From Hypholoma sublateritium FD-334 SS-4 (lineage: Eukaryota; Basidiomycota; Agaricomycetes; Agaricales; Strophariaceae), in NCBI GenBank assembly GCA_000827495.1, contig KN817522.1, positions 248,001 to 312,000 on the forward strand: a stretch of 64,000 nt of DNA, given 5' to 3'. The notes under the pieces were generated by a model. It did not search any database, was not told the DNA's origin, and saw only the letters and a list, made by a program, of their open reading frames with translations. Positions 53,862-64,000 of the stretch are shown here, in pieces. The first letter of the stretch is position 1. Every line of letters begins with the position of its first letter. The position numbers and the translations under genes were made by a program.

Positions 53862-56220
53862 ATGGCACCCGTCGAGACCGAGTACTATGATCTGGTGCGT
53901 CGGCCGTCCGCGGTCCCTGCTGCCCTTGCTGACCTCTCTCGTCGCGTTTCTGCCTTCGCTTGCGCGCCGATGGGTGTAGCTGGGAGTCCCGGTCGATGCT
54001 GACGACACGGTGCTGAAGAAGGGGTACCGCAAACAGGCTATGAAGGTGTGCACCCGCTGTCCATGTCTGACCTTGGCCACCGCATCAACTGCCTTGCCCT
54101 AGTACCACCCAGATAAGAATCCATCAGCGGATGCTGAGGAGAAGTTCAAGGACATCAGGTGCGCACGGACGGGCCCCTCCGGGCTGCGTGGATTGGCGGA
54201 CACTGACGCTCCGCCCGATGGCGCTGCAGCAAAGCATATCAAGTCCTCTCTGATCCCGTAAATCATCCGCCCTGTCTAACACGCCCTGCTCCGAGTGCTC
54301 ATTCATACGCTTTTGCGCTGCCTTTGCATTATAGAACCTGCGCGCGGTGTACGACAAGAATGGGAAAAAGATGGTACATCGCCTCCTGCTGTGCATGCCA
54401 TCCATGCGTGCTTTCTGCTGTCCAATGCCCGATGACTGACCCGCACTCCCGGAACACAGGTGGACAAAGAGGGCCCCGTCAACATGGAGGACGCCGCTGG
54501 GTTCTTCGCTAACGTGTTCGGTGGCGAGCGCTTCGTCGATTATGTATGATCTCCCGCTCTCTCTCCGCCGAGCGTACCTTCACGTAGTGTGCGCCCCTAG
54601 ATTGGCGAAATATCGATCATGAAGGACATGACCTCCGTCGCCACTACAATGATGTCCGACGAAGAGAAGGCGGAGATCGAGCGGCAGATGAACGCGGGCG
54701 CCCCAGGTGCGTCGACCGTCCAGGACGGCAAGGACGGCGCGTCGCCCGGCGTATCCGCCGCGCACATCCCATCCGCGCCTGCACCCTCCGCCTCGATCCC
54801 CATTCCCGTCCCCGCGGGCGCCTCCTCCCCTCCCGCGCCCGCCGACGCGCGCCCGACCGACAGCCTCTCGGCGGCGACGCCCGCGCCGGCCGTCGTGACG
54901 CCGACCACCGCGCAGGGCACGTCCGGCGGCGGCGCGCACGTCGTGCTGCACGGCAGCGCCGGCGCGGGGAGCGTGAGCCCGAGCGCGTCCGCGCAGGCGG
55001 AGAAGGAGGCGCGCGAGGCGGAGAAGCGGCGCAAGGCCGAGCAGCGCGAGAAGCTGCGCGAGCACGACCGCGCGCGGCGGAAGGCGATGGAGGTGCGCGT
55101 CGCGATGCTCACGAAGAAGATGATCGAGCGCATCCGGCCGTTCGTCGAGGCGAAGCACCCGGGCGGGAAGGACGACGCGGAGACGCTTGCGTTCGAGGAC
55201 CGCATGAGGCGCGAGGTCGAGGACCTGAAGCTCGAGAGCTTCGGCGTGGAGGTGCGTGCGCTGTGCGCTGCCCGTGGTGCGGCTGGCGCTGACGCGCTTT
55301 GTGGCTGTAGCTCCTGCACACGATCGGCGGGGTGTATATGATGAAGGCGTCGTCGTTCATGAAGTCCCGCAAGTTCCTGGGAATGTAAGGCTACATCTAT
55401 TTCTGGAAAAGTGTCTATTAATGGGTCTCGATGTTGTCAGTCCCGGATTCTTCTCGCGTTTGAAGGAAAAGGGCACCCTCGCAAAAGACGTCTGGGGTGT
55501 TATTGGCAGCGCGTCAGTCTTTTCTCTCCTTTCATCTGCAGCGGGCGCTAATTCGACAACGTATGTTAGTTTAAGTGTTCGCGATCTTATGCTGGTATGC
55601 CGCAAAGTGAATGTACCACTGAACGACACTAATAACCCATTTTCCCCAGGAAATGGAAAAAGCCCAAGCCAAGGGTGAGATCGCCGAGGAGGAGCTGAGA
55701 GCTCTGGAGATGGACGTCACTGGCAAGGTACGCACGATCAAACTCTATCTGAAGTCTGATACTTACTCCAGTATCTGCAGATCATGCTCGCTTCGTGGCG
55801 GGGTGCGAGACTGGAGGTCATTCAGGTCCTCCGCGAGGTCTTGGACAACGTACTGAAGGAGCCTGGAGTCCCGGAAGAGGTTCTAATCAACCGAGCCAAG
55901 GTCACTTGCATTGCATTATGCTCGAGCTTACCCTGACTGATGCTGTCCCCAGGCCCTGCTCGTGACCGGCGCGATCTTCAAGTCTGCGGTTCCCGACGAG
56001 TCCGACGAAGAACGCCGGGAGCTTGAGCGGTAGGCTATTTCTGGCTTCTCGTGAGATACTGCCCCACTGATTTCGCGTCTGCAGGATGGTGCACGAAGCT
56101 GCGCAGCCCAAGAGCAAGAAGACGGCTACGAGCGCCGCCAAGGCCCGCCGCGAACAGATGCTCAAGGCGCAGCAACAGCAACAGCAGAAGGAAACGGCGG
56201 CTCCAGAAGCCGCAGCATAA
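53862..56220 (+). CDS. J-domain co-chaperone with DnaJ-X domain (Caj1/Djp1 type)
   Basis: Fourteen exons join to 512 residues: 53862-53894, 53980-54045, 54103-54158, 54230-54257, 54335-54373, 54460-54543, 54601-55251, 55311-55384, 55441-55512, 55570-55594, 55650-55727, 55781-55900, 55953-56029 and 56085-56220. The J domain begins ETEYYDLLGVPVDADD and contains YHPDKNPSAD with the essential HPD. The X domain is seen in VFGGERFVDYIGEISIMKDM and, later, WGVIGSALSVRDLMLEMEKA and EPGVPEEVLINRAKALL. J-proteins stimulate Hsp70; Djp1/Caj1 homologues assist peroxisomal or mitochondrial import and endoplasmic reticulum-linked protein handling. A very GC-rich, Ala/Pro/Ser-rich linker and a Lys/Glu/Arg coiled coil separate the halves. 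The J domain is cut into five small exons and the X domain includes a 25-nt exon. The tail is Lys/Gln-rich. The family call is firm. Confidence 0.93.
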
Positions 56221-56534
56221 ACGTTTGACTTTTCCCGTGGTTGTGGCCCGTAACATTCTCCCTATCTCTTCTAAATGTCGCTTCTTGCCCTAGGCGGGAG
56301 TAGTTAAGCCCCGGATTTCTTCACACTTACACTAATCTATCCAGTATACGCATACCTGCCTTTCAATTTATTTGGACCATATAGAACACTCGCTTCTTGC
56401 CCGCGCAGAGGGCATCGCAATCCTAATATCCATTGCAGGATACTCATAATAAAAAATGTTTTGAAGGCAAGCAAGATAATTGACTATTTGGTACAACGAA
56501 GCTCCGATGGCGTTAAATAGGTCGAGGTAGGTAA
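56221..56534. other. Intergenic region between convergent genes
   Basis: 314 bases between the J-protein stop and the M20 gene stop, AT-rich near 56450. No gene visible. Confidence 0.45.
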
Positions 56535-58969
56535 TTACTTATTACATATAAGAATATTCGCGTGTTGCTCACAGGCATTAATCTGTGAGTTGGCCGGGCG
56601 TGCATTGTTCAAACGAGGCTTGAACCTGTTGGCAAATCCAGTGTGCTGAGAAAGCGGCCCGAAAAGTCAAATGAGTTTAGCAGTTACCTTGGATAAGAAT
56701 TCAGCGTCGGTCAGGACGCGGAAGGCCGTCAAGGCGAGGCCTTTCGCGACGAGTATGGTCGCTTTGTGAGCCTCCTCGCTCCGCGCCGCTTTCGTGAACC
56801 CCGGGGTGTGGTTTCCGCCATTAAGAACGGTCGGGATGGCTGGATACAAGAATAAAGTTAGGGGGGATTTACGATTAGAATGACGATAAAAGGAGCAGAA
56901 ATGGATAAATAATCACCGAAGGACGGATGAAGGGCAGGAAGGGCTGAGATAAAACGATAATGATCAACGTCATTCTAGAGCCAGTACCGCCGAATGGGAC
57001 CTACCATATGATACGTTACCCTACGTGAGCGAATATTGTCAGCTCGCGGAGCGCCATAAGGGTCATATATATTTACTCACAAAATCGGTAGATGCAGAGT
57101 GTTCACCTGAGAGTGTCGGCAGTCCGTAGCGACTCCCGACGATATCGGTGAAGTCTTGGGCTATTGAATGGCCGTGAGTAAAGAAAAGGGGAAACGCGAC
57201 ATTGCAACTCCACTCGAAGGTGAAGTTGCAGACATTGGGCAAAAAGGAGGCCCACCAAGCACGGAATTTTGACGGAGATCAAAGTAAGCAGGCCCGAGCT
57301 TTACTTCAATTTCGCAGCCCGTTGCAATGGCTGCTGCTCTAGAACGTTGGAACATGAGACCAGCCATCTGAAGTGGACGGGCGGAGTAACGTACTTCATA
57401 CAGTTGATTAAGCGGTCCGCGAGCACGCTCACTTCCAGAGAGGTCGGTGCACGAGCAATCCATTTCATTTTTGAGTTATCCGGGATCACTATATGGACAC
57501 ATTATACCCAAGAGCATGATAAGAAGGGGCCTGCTTACCATTGGCGAGCCAGTTGTTCCCTGCTATGATGCCGTGCACCCGATGATCCGGCTTAATTTGT
57601 TGACGCAGCATGGATATACTGGAGTAGGCGAGGACTGCGGCATCCAGTGCGTTTGTGCCTTCCCTGAGATTAGGGTGTCAGCGCCACGAGTTTTTCTTAC
57701 TTGACACGACAGAACTTAATTATACTAACCAAGGAGCCTGTCCTGCATGGGCGCTATTTTGGGCAAAGTGGAGGTGAAGTTAATTTGCCATGAAACTTCC
57801 GATTCGAACAGAGATCCTACCTCTGACCAGAGTACTCGGCATATATTGTTTGCATAGAGGTTGTACTTGCAATGCTAGTCGAATGCACAGCGCCAGCCGC
57901 TGGATGGCACCTGAAATGCAAAGAAAAATCAGAAGAGACGCTCATCCCAAGCTCATCCCTTCTAAAGATAGCCTACATCATGCAGACGTCCATCTCCTTA
58001 TACGCCCCACGCTCAAGGAGGATAATCTTCCCTCCCCCGCCTTCCTCGGCTAGGTGAAGTAACAAAAAAAAAGCAGCACGATGCTCAGCTTAAATTTGCT
58101 CGTGGCTTGGCAGGCCAGCGGAGATATTACCTGGTGTTCCCAGAAGCACGATCTTGCCCGCGACGTCACGACGCGCCTCGAGCGCTGTCTTGAGCGCTAC
58201 GGCGACTCCGACGCCAGCGATAGCAATGAGGTTGTGCCCACAGGCATGACCAAGCCCGGGGAGGGCGTCCATCTCGGAGTTGATGCCCACGACACGCCCG
58301 CCTTGACCTTGGGCGTACTCTGCGCGCCAGGCGGTGTCTAAACCCAAATAATGTCTGGTCACGGCGAAGCCCTGCTTCTCCATGAAGTTGGTCAGGAGGT
58401 CATGGGCGAACCTATAGAGTTGCGGGTGTAAGGAGGGTTCTCCGGTGGCAGCAACATTGCGACGAAACCTACTTTTCCTCGAAATTTGTCTCTGGGTGAT
58501 CTGTATTCGAGTCAGAAGAGTTGTAAAATTGGAATGAGATATAATTACCGTGGATCTTTAGGCTGAGTTCACGTAGTTTGCCGTTGATTTTATCCAATGA
58601 CTGTTCGATCAAGCTCGAGATGTCGCCAGATCTCGCGGCCACGTCGGCTTTGGGCAGGTACGGGGGAAGCTGTTCGTGGTGGCCAACAATCCACCAGTCG
58701 TCTTGTTTTCCATAAGAGAAGTCGTGAAATGCGCTATAGTATCGATCCTCCTTTAATATGTCGCGCATCGTCAGAAATCCCCCTCGCACTGGAAACAAAT
58801 TGCCAACCTTTTTTTCTGCAGTGTGAGTTATCTCCAAGCACCCTTCGTGAGACAAACCTTGAGATGATTCCTGCAGGGCGCTCGCGTGCGTCGGCGCCTT
58901 CTTTTGCGTCCTACGCGCAAAAAAACCGCCAAAGCATCCAGGCTGGATATTGAGGGTGGGGGTATCCAT
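56535..58969 (-). CDS. M20D-family amidohydrolase of the PM20D2 type
   Basis: At least a dozen exons are needed, starting with 58969-58549. Family blocks in order: LSLKIH joined to DHPETNFEEKFAHDLL, GLDTAWRAEYAQG, VVGINSEMDALPGLGHACGH (metal-ligand region), GKIVLLGTPAEEGGGGK (catalytic Glu pair), CHPAAGAVHST, SAHAGQAPWEGTNALDAAVL, LRQQIKPDHRVHGI, MKWIARAPT and, near the end, NHTPGFTKAARSEEAHKA. Human PM20D2 is a cytosolic dipeptidase that removes misformed beta-alanyl dipeptides, while fungal members are annotated as amidohydrolases; the substrate here is unknown. The N-terminus (about 80 residues with PGCFGGFFARR) is poorly conserved and may hide one more small intron. The last exon is reached through a 42-nt intron (GTAACT...TCTCAG) and adds 37 residues to the stop at 56535; reading through instead would end after VTAKLI. 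Exon borders are partly approximate. Confidence 0.88.
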
Positions 58970-59544
58970 GAGAGGAGGAAGCAGAAGGAGATCTCAACAG
59001 CCACCACTTAAAACCGGGTGGACACACTCAGCGCGAACAATCATTTCAGTAGATCTCAGCTGGATCTGAGCTGGCAAGATCCACGCCCTCCTGGTCCCTG
59101 ACCTCTGCCGCGCTGCGTGAGGCGCGCCCGATCGTGGTCCCCCTTGGTCTACGGCGCTGTTTCCAAGGCCCCGGGGAGGTCGGTTTCCCAGATCACCTGC
59201 CGCTTCGTACCAGTTTCATCTGCGCGAGGTCGTGCGCATGACCTGAGTGAGCCTGGGTGCTCGCTGAATAGGCAGAGATCGACGCAAATTTCGAGGTTCA
59301 CAATTATTATTATCTACCCAGCGTAAATCTGGGTCTCTATATGTCAACAGCAACTCGAATTAGGGCACAGCGTTCCTGTAGTTTGGAGTGGTGGCGCAGT
59401 AAGAGATCCAAGGTACTACACAAGTCTGGTACAGAGATGTGTTAGGCGAAATGCAATATTAATAGATAAGGGGAGAGATAACAGGGAATCTTGAGAAAAT
59501 AAGCAGGAATTACACGGAGAGAGCAGGTATGATGCAGATGACTG
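58970..59544. other. Intergenic stretch
   Basis: 575 bases between two minus-strand genes, holding the M20 promoter and the 3' end of the DUF7330-type gene. One 69-codon frame on the plus strand has no support. Confidence 0.4.
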
Positions 59545-60528
59545 TTAGGGCTGGTGCGATCCTTTGAGTGCCCCGGTCAGCTTTTTCCAGAAACCGACTG
59601 GGGGAACGTATTGGTCTTGCCCATCCAAGCCGACAATGACATTGCCAGTCCGTGACACAAGCTCACAGAAAGATACTTCGCGCACGCCATCGGGATCTTC
59701 ATTCGCGTTCCCGACCATGATTATGAAGTCGTGCTCCGACGACTTGACGATTTTCATGCGACGCGTTAAAGCCGGTAGGATGTCGACAGCACCCTTCTTC
59801 GTAGAGAGTTGGATGACACCCACGAAATTTGTGGGAAGCAAGAGGACTACATTGCCTGTGAGAAAAGATATCAGCGCTGGTATTCGAGTTGGGTCTTCTT
59901 TTGTCCCACCTTGCCGAGAGAACATGTTCAGCCCGATGCGCGGTCTTGACGGAGCAAAGGGAAGCTGGCACCACTCAGCACGTATATATAGAGGTAAGTC
60001 GACAATTGACATACAAGAGTAACTTTCACCAGCCCATCTTTAGTGCCTACACGGATATTAGCCTTAGGATGTGTTCTAGCATCGCCAGTGGTGGCAAGGT
60101 GTATATCGATGTTGTCGTGCACTGTTCGGAATGAGGCGTTCGGGAAAGGTTCTGAAGATTTTTCCTTCTGTCGTTTACTGGGATCGAGCATAGGAACCTG
60201 TGGGTCGACATAATATGTGCCTGAAGGAAGGATGAACAATATAGGCAGCGGAGAGAGACATGACCGCACCTTCAATATTATGTTTCCTGTCGAATATATG
60301 AATCTGATCCATGGTGGGAGAAGGAAGAGGAATAGCGCGATGGCGTGTCATTGGGTGTTGGTCGTGACGAGCACGTTGCTCCCTCACGCTGAGAATAGGG
60401 GCGGGAGGGGGTTGAATAGGGCGCCTCCTTTGTTCTTGCTGACGGCTGGACATACTGCCGCCAGGAAATCCATCCGGGACGGGGCTATAAGCAGGTGGTT
60501 TGTCTGAAGCTTCGGTTTTTTCAGCCAT
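59545..60528 (-). CDS. DUF7330-type Agaricomycete protein of unknown function
   Basis: Three exons (60528-60270, 60220-60015, 59973-59545) join in phase to 297 residues. The last intron is 41 nt. The N-terminus is Pro/Arg/Gln-rich (EKTEASDKPPAYSPV) and ends in HNIEGTYYVDPQVPM, which starts the folded part. FRTVHDNIDIHLATTGD, KANIRVGTKDGLVKVTL and WCQLPFAPSRPRIGLNMFSR follow, with beta-strand character. Similar proteins with this IxGTYxVDP start and alternating beta strands are widespread and multicopy in mushroom-forming fungi and are grouped as DUF7330; the match is from memory. No catalytic motif, signal peptide or membrane segment is visible, and no role is known. Confidence 0.75.
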
Positions 60529-61026
60529 GAGGGAAGGGTTGATTTGTGACTCGATGATCATTAGGGTTTATAACACGCCGCGCGTCTGCACGGTTGAGCG
60601 GGGACTGATCAACGTCAAAGTGAAAAGCTGCGCGTTATAACCTGTGAGCGGCAAGGATCAGGGATTACGGCTCGGTAGCCATGCGCAGTAGTGCTACTTA
60701 CAGATCGTTGGTAAGTAGCAAGGCTTGAATAAGTTGAAAACACTCAACAGCGCTGAACTTGGGCTTGAACTCTAGTTAGCTTTACCGTGCCAGAATAGAA
60801 AGGGCGGCCGAAAGTCTCACTGCAGTCGCGTTCGCAGTACTGGGGATAGCGAAGACAACGACGAGCAGTGCCAAAGAACGAGATATTTAGCGGCGCAAGG
60901 CATTTTGCAAGGCTGTGTTCCACTGCGACGTCAGGGTGACTGCGGCTTGTGACTTCAAAGTTCAAACTTGTCTCTGATCAGTGATGGATCATTATCACTA
61001 CTCTAAGTGGCGAAAACAAAAAATAC
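60529..61026. other. Intergenic stretch
   Basis: About 500 bases from the DUF7330-type start to the first clustered tRNA. It should hold a promoter on the left; the rest is unremarkable. Confidence 0.4.
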
Positions 61027-61109
61027 GGGCCTAACCGGGAATTGAACCCGGGACCTCCTCGATATTGGACAAACCCTAACAAGGAATCATACTACTAGAC
61101 CATCAGGCC
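61027..61109 (-). tRNA. tRNA-Pro (AGG) with an 11-nt intron
   Basis: Minus strand GGCCTGATGGTCTAG to GGTTCAATTCCCGG with a TTAGGCC acceptor 3' strand (one G-T pair) and C discriminator. Anticodon stem CCTTG/CGAGG and loop TTAGGG give AGG. The intron after position 37 is TTTGTCCAATA, same length as in the copy at 23280 but different in the first half. Confidence 0.92.
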
Positions 61110-61961
61110 GCTGTAAATCGAGAACTCAATTGACCGCTCCGATAATAGTAAGCCTTTCCTCGTGCGGTATAAAAGCAAACATGATCCAAACATGATCATC
61201 TTTCACTTAAAGAAAGCATACAACTTTCCATTCAGAATAGTGATGGTCTAAACTCAAAAACACACAGCAAATACCCATGAATCTTGTAGTATCAATTTAT
61301 GTAGTATCAGTATCACAATATGGCCATAAACCATGAACGGGGTCGCGGTTCACCTTCTAAGTTCTCAGCGGAGTGTTTGGGATATCATGGACACAGCTGT
61401 CGCGTATACTAGTATTGTTTGATTTTTGGCTTACGATTTAGGGTGTCTGTCAGTACCAGCAAAACAAGATTTTGCCCTTCTTTTGTGAATCTTGGAGCTG
61501 GCAGGCAGTATAAATATGACATACTAGTGTTATCTTGCTCATACTAGTGTTATCTTGCTGATTCGCCGCCTATAGCAATGTGACATGTATCTTTTGCAAT
61601 TTGGAACAGCACAAGCCCTCACTTTGCCTTCAATCCACGGAATTTGAGAAGAGTATCACGATTCACAATTATGTGATTGGGGGGAAGTCACTGACCGATG
61701 CACAGTTGCAATATCGATATAAAATTTCTGTCTAAGTACTCTGGAATCCGAACTTCGAAGTTCACGTCGACGGTAGCACCATGGTGTTTACCTGGCACCA
61801 AGTTCGAAACTCCGTCCCGCGTCGAGAGTCGGCGATCGCCGTCGCGCCGTCAGTGGTCACGAATCGACGATTCCTTGAGTTTCAAAATTCAAAGTTCAAA
61901 CAGACTTGGAACTTGGAAGTTGGTAGGAGGTACCATGTGAAGCGATACATCCAAAAACATT
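61110..61961. other. Spacer between tRNA genes
   Basis: About 850 bases of AT-rich sequence. It contains a 22-bp tandem duplication around 61521-61559 (CATACTAGTGTTATCTTGCT twice). A frame at 61698-61940 has no support. Confidence 0.45.
61521..61560. repeat. Short tandem duplication
   Basis: The unit CATACTAGTGTTATCTTGCT occurs twice in direct succession. Confidence 0.8.
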
Positions 61962-62048
61962 GGGCCTAACCGGGAATTGAACCCGGGACCTCCTCGATAT
62001 GTGCAATCATTGCCCTAACAAGGAATCATACTACTAGACCATCAGGCC
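61962..62048 (-). tRNA. tRNA-Pro (AGG) with a 15-nt intron
   Basis: Same mature sequence as the copy at 61027, with acceptor, D, anticodon and T arms intact. The intron is 15 nt (CAATGATTGCACATA), and its first part can form a small hairpin with the preceding G. Confidence 0.92.
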
Positions 62049-62121
62049 AATAAACTTCTGTTTACGGCAATAATTACCGCAAATGGTAAGAGCATCCAAA
62101 CGAAAAACACTCAAAAACATC

Positions 62122-62208
62122 GGGCCTAACCGGGAATTGAACCCGGGACCTCCTCGAAGCGTGCAATTATTGCCCTAACAAGGAATCATACTACTAGACC
62201 ATCAGGCC
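62122..62208 (-). tRNA. tRNA-Pro (AGG) with a 15-nt intron
   Basis: Same mature sequence as its neighbour at 61962. The intron (CAATAATTGCACGCT) is homologous to the neighbour's but has four base changes, all within 15 nt, while the 72 mature bases are essentially unchanged. Confidence 0.92.
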
Positions 62209-62282
62209 GATATCCTTCATTTTAGGCAATCATTACTACAATTGGTAAGTGTATTTCCAGAACATCGAAAATGAGGCAAAAA

Positions 62283-62367
62283 GGGCCTGACCGGGAATTG
62301 AACCCGGGACCTCCACCATTCGAAGTGAAAACCCAAAGGAGGAATCATGCTACTAGACCACCAGGCC
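62283..62367 (-). tRNA. tRNA-Pro (TGG) with a 13-nt intron
   Basis: Minus strand GGCCTGGTGGTCTAG to the TCAGGCC acceptor strand. The anticodon loop reads TTTGGG, giving TGG, with a 13-nt intron (TTTTCACTTCGAA). The anticodon stem CCTCC/GGTGG has a central T-T mismatch. The acceptor stem has a terminal G-T pair. A and B boxes are intact. Confidence 0.85.
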
Positions 62368-63010
62368 GGTAAGTGATGGAAACATGGGTATCACATCGTC
62401 AATGACTGATACTAATAAACATTCTATTCGTTCGCTGTCTGTTTGGAAAGGATCTTTCACTGGGAAATTCAAGTTTGTTTCTGGGATGTGAATACAATTT
62501 TTAGGCGATGCGATTCGGCTGGTAATTTTTGAGTAATTACATGATTATCTTATCGTAACCCACCAGCAAGGCCTCATCGCCAAGGGCGATGCTTTATTTG
62601 AAATGGATCTTATCACTTCATCAGTCGCGAAGCGTGCGCATCATACTTGTGAGTACGAATGATTCTAGTTTTATGAAGACCTTGTGAAGACCTGTCACCT
62701 GAAAACTTGCCTCATTTCATAAACTGAGGAGCAGTCTGATCTCAACAAAAACAGCGTATGGTATGGACGCTCAAGAAGCTATATGTACCTGCTTTTTCCA
62801 TTACATACCCTCCGTAGATATAGGACAGCCTTAGTACTTGTGACGTTGCTAGATTGTAACAAATTGCTACGGGCGGCGCGCGCTCAAAGGGGCAATGAAT
62901 ATATTCCACGTGATGAGAGAATCGGGCAGAGTCGAAATTTGGGCATTTACTCCGGCCGATCGCAGACCGTGACGGTGAACGGCACCAAAACATATTTTCT
63001 TCTCCCCACT
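62368..63010. other. Intergenic region before TIM44
   Basis: About 640 bases holding the TIM44 promoter. The open frame continues upstream of the chosen start to 62783, but the mitochondrial targeting sequence begins at the ATG at 63011. Confidence 0.45.
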
Positions 63011-64000
63011 ATGCTACCCAGGAACCTCCAAAGCCTTGCTGCTCGCACGGCAAACAGGGCCAGCAGTCAAACGGCACGTCACCTTGCCCATGCCCCGCCC
63101 TTCCGGATAGCGGCTGCTTCACAGCGGCTTGCCTTCCACTCGTCATCTCGGCAGCATAACGAAGCCCCCAAATCCCCATTTCAGACTTTTGTCGATGTTC
63201 TCAAGGACGAACTACGGAAGAACAGGGAACTTCAGGATAACGTTAAGCAGCTTCAGGGTGACGTCGAAAAGTTCCAGGATTCCGAAGCCATGAAACAGGC
63301 CAAGGCGGCATATGAACGCGCACGAGTGGGTAAATTTCGTTTTGAATTTCAGAATCAAGCTGACCTCTCCATCCAGCTCACTTCAAGTATCAAAGAGAAT
63401 CCCCGACTGCGTGCTGCCGCGGAGGAACTAAAGAAGACTGGTGTTAAGGTCGGGGATGCCGTTTCGGAAGCTCTCAAGGGGATGGAGGAGAGCGAACTCA
63501 TGCGCGCTGTATGCGACACTCTTCCTGTGCAAGGACATCGATTAACTTCCTATTCTCCTTAGATATCACGCGCATCCTCAGCGGTATCCTCTGCTGTCGA
63601 GAAATCAACTGAGCCCATTCGGAAGACCGCGGCTTACAAAACACTCGCAGAAACTTTAGTGGACGCACTAGACGACAGTGGTAGCGCAAAGCACGCTGGT
63701 TTCGAGGAGAAGGAAGCGCGCCGTCTTCGAAGGCAAAAACGGCTGGCTAAAGCAGGTCGTGCGTCAGGTCTGGGGCCCAGCCGCGTCAGTGCAAATCCTG
63801 AGTACGTGAAATGAGGCAGTATCCCGGACTCATGAATTTACTGTGACTTTTACGTGACCCATAGGGCTGGCCAGGCAATGGTACTCCACAAAGATTCGCC
63901 AAAGCAAGAAGCGTGGAATAAACTGAAGGAGACAAATCCTGTTCTAAGAACTCTGGTTCAACTGCGCCAGGCGTATGACGAGTCAGAAAATCCCGTTGTG
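63011..64000 (+). CDS. TIM44: TIM44, inner-membrane import motor subunit, N-terminal part (runs off the right edge)
   Basis: TIM44 anchors mitochondrial Hsp70 to the TIM23 channel on the matrix side. Exons read as 63011-63325, 63377-63508, 63563-63801 and 63865 to the edge. The N-terminus MLPRNLQSLAARTANRASS is Arg/Ser-rich without acidic residues, a typical matrix presequence, ending near LAFHSSSR. The conserved block SPFQTFVDVLKDELRKN and a coiled coil (DNVKQLQGDVEKFQD) follow, then SIKENPRLRAAAEELKKTG, KTAAYKTLAETLVDAL and QAMVLHKDSPKQEAWNKLKE. A 51-nt intron (63326-63376, GTGGGT...ATCCAG) is in frame and free of stops, so leaving it in would add 17 residues; the family alignment favours removal. 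The C-terminal lipid-binding domain lies beyond the window. Confidence 0.93.

Noticed and set aside
53194..53979. 261-codon plus-strand open frame before the J-protein
   Set aside because: It runs through the promoter and first exon/intron of the J-protein in another frame, with no recognisable domain.
54580..55319. Long minus-strand frames (192 and 240 codons) opposite the J-protein linker
   Set aside because: GC-rich DNA gives long chance frames on all strands; the plus-strand frame is the spliced J-protein.

Overview
This window is nuclear DNA of a filamentous basidiomycete, most likely an Agaricomycete. Genes are split by many introns of about 40-70 nt. The products are typical of mushrooms and relatives: TOR kinase, Arp8, Ubp12-type ubiquitin protease, CCZ1, TIM44, a Con7-like zinc-finger factor and a DUF7330-type protein. 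tRNA-Pro genes carry short introns. Splice structures below were worked out by hand from reading-frame continuity and family motifs. There is no transcript evidence.

Layout. 1-5.4 kb: the 5' part of a possible Pif1-type helicase (minus), Arp8 of the INO80 remodeller (plus), and a coiled-coil/RING protein (minus). 5.4-14.1 kb: no recognisable gene. This part contains a repeat-like block at about 7.05-9.6 kb, with inverted TTGGT-rich ends and every ambiguous base call in the window. 14.2-16.2 kb: Con7-like C2H2 transcription factor. 16.2-20.6 kb: no recognisable gene. 20.6-23 kb: F-box/RCC1-repeat protein. 23.3 kb: an intron-bearing tRNA-Pro. 23.8-25.8 kb: a Ser/Pro-rich orphan (minus). 26.9-28.3 kb: secreted M28 aminopeptidase. 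28.75-37.5 kb: complete TOR kinase (minus).

38.7-39.6 kb: holocytochrome c synthase (minus). 40.0-42.5 kb: dihydroxyacetone kinase (minus), divergent from the Ubp12-like protease (43.0-47.3 kb). 47.6-50.0 kb: CCZ1. 50.2-51.9 kb: five-finger CCCH protein (ZC3H3/Red5 type). 52.1-52.9 kb: small Ser/Pro-rich orphan. 53.9-56.2 kb: J-protein of the Caj1/Djp1 type. 56.5-59.0 kb: M20D amidohydrolase of the PM20D2 type (minus). 59.5-60.5 kb: DUF7330-type protein (minus). 61.0-62.4 kb: four more tRNA-Pro genes. 63.0 kb to the end: 5' part of TIM44 (plus).

The neighbours do not form a pathway or a biosynthetic cluster. They are mostly conserved housekeeping genes in an ordinary fungal order. I see no undescribed multi-gene system. 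The points most worth a second look are the repeat-like block at 7-9.6 kb, the tandem tRNA-Pro array with variable introns, two GC-AG introns, several very small exons, a recurring GTCCGY donor type, and the repeated CP motifs of the cytochrome c haem lyase.
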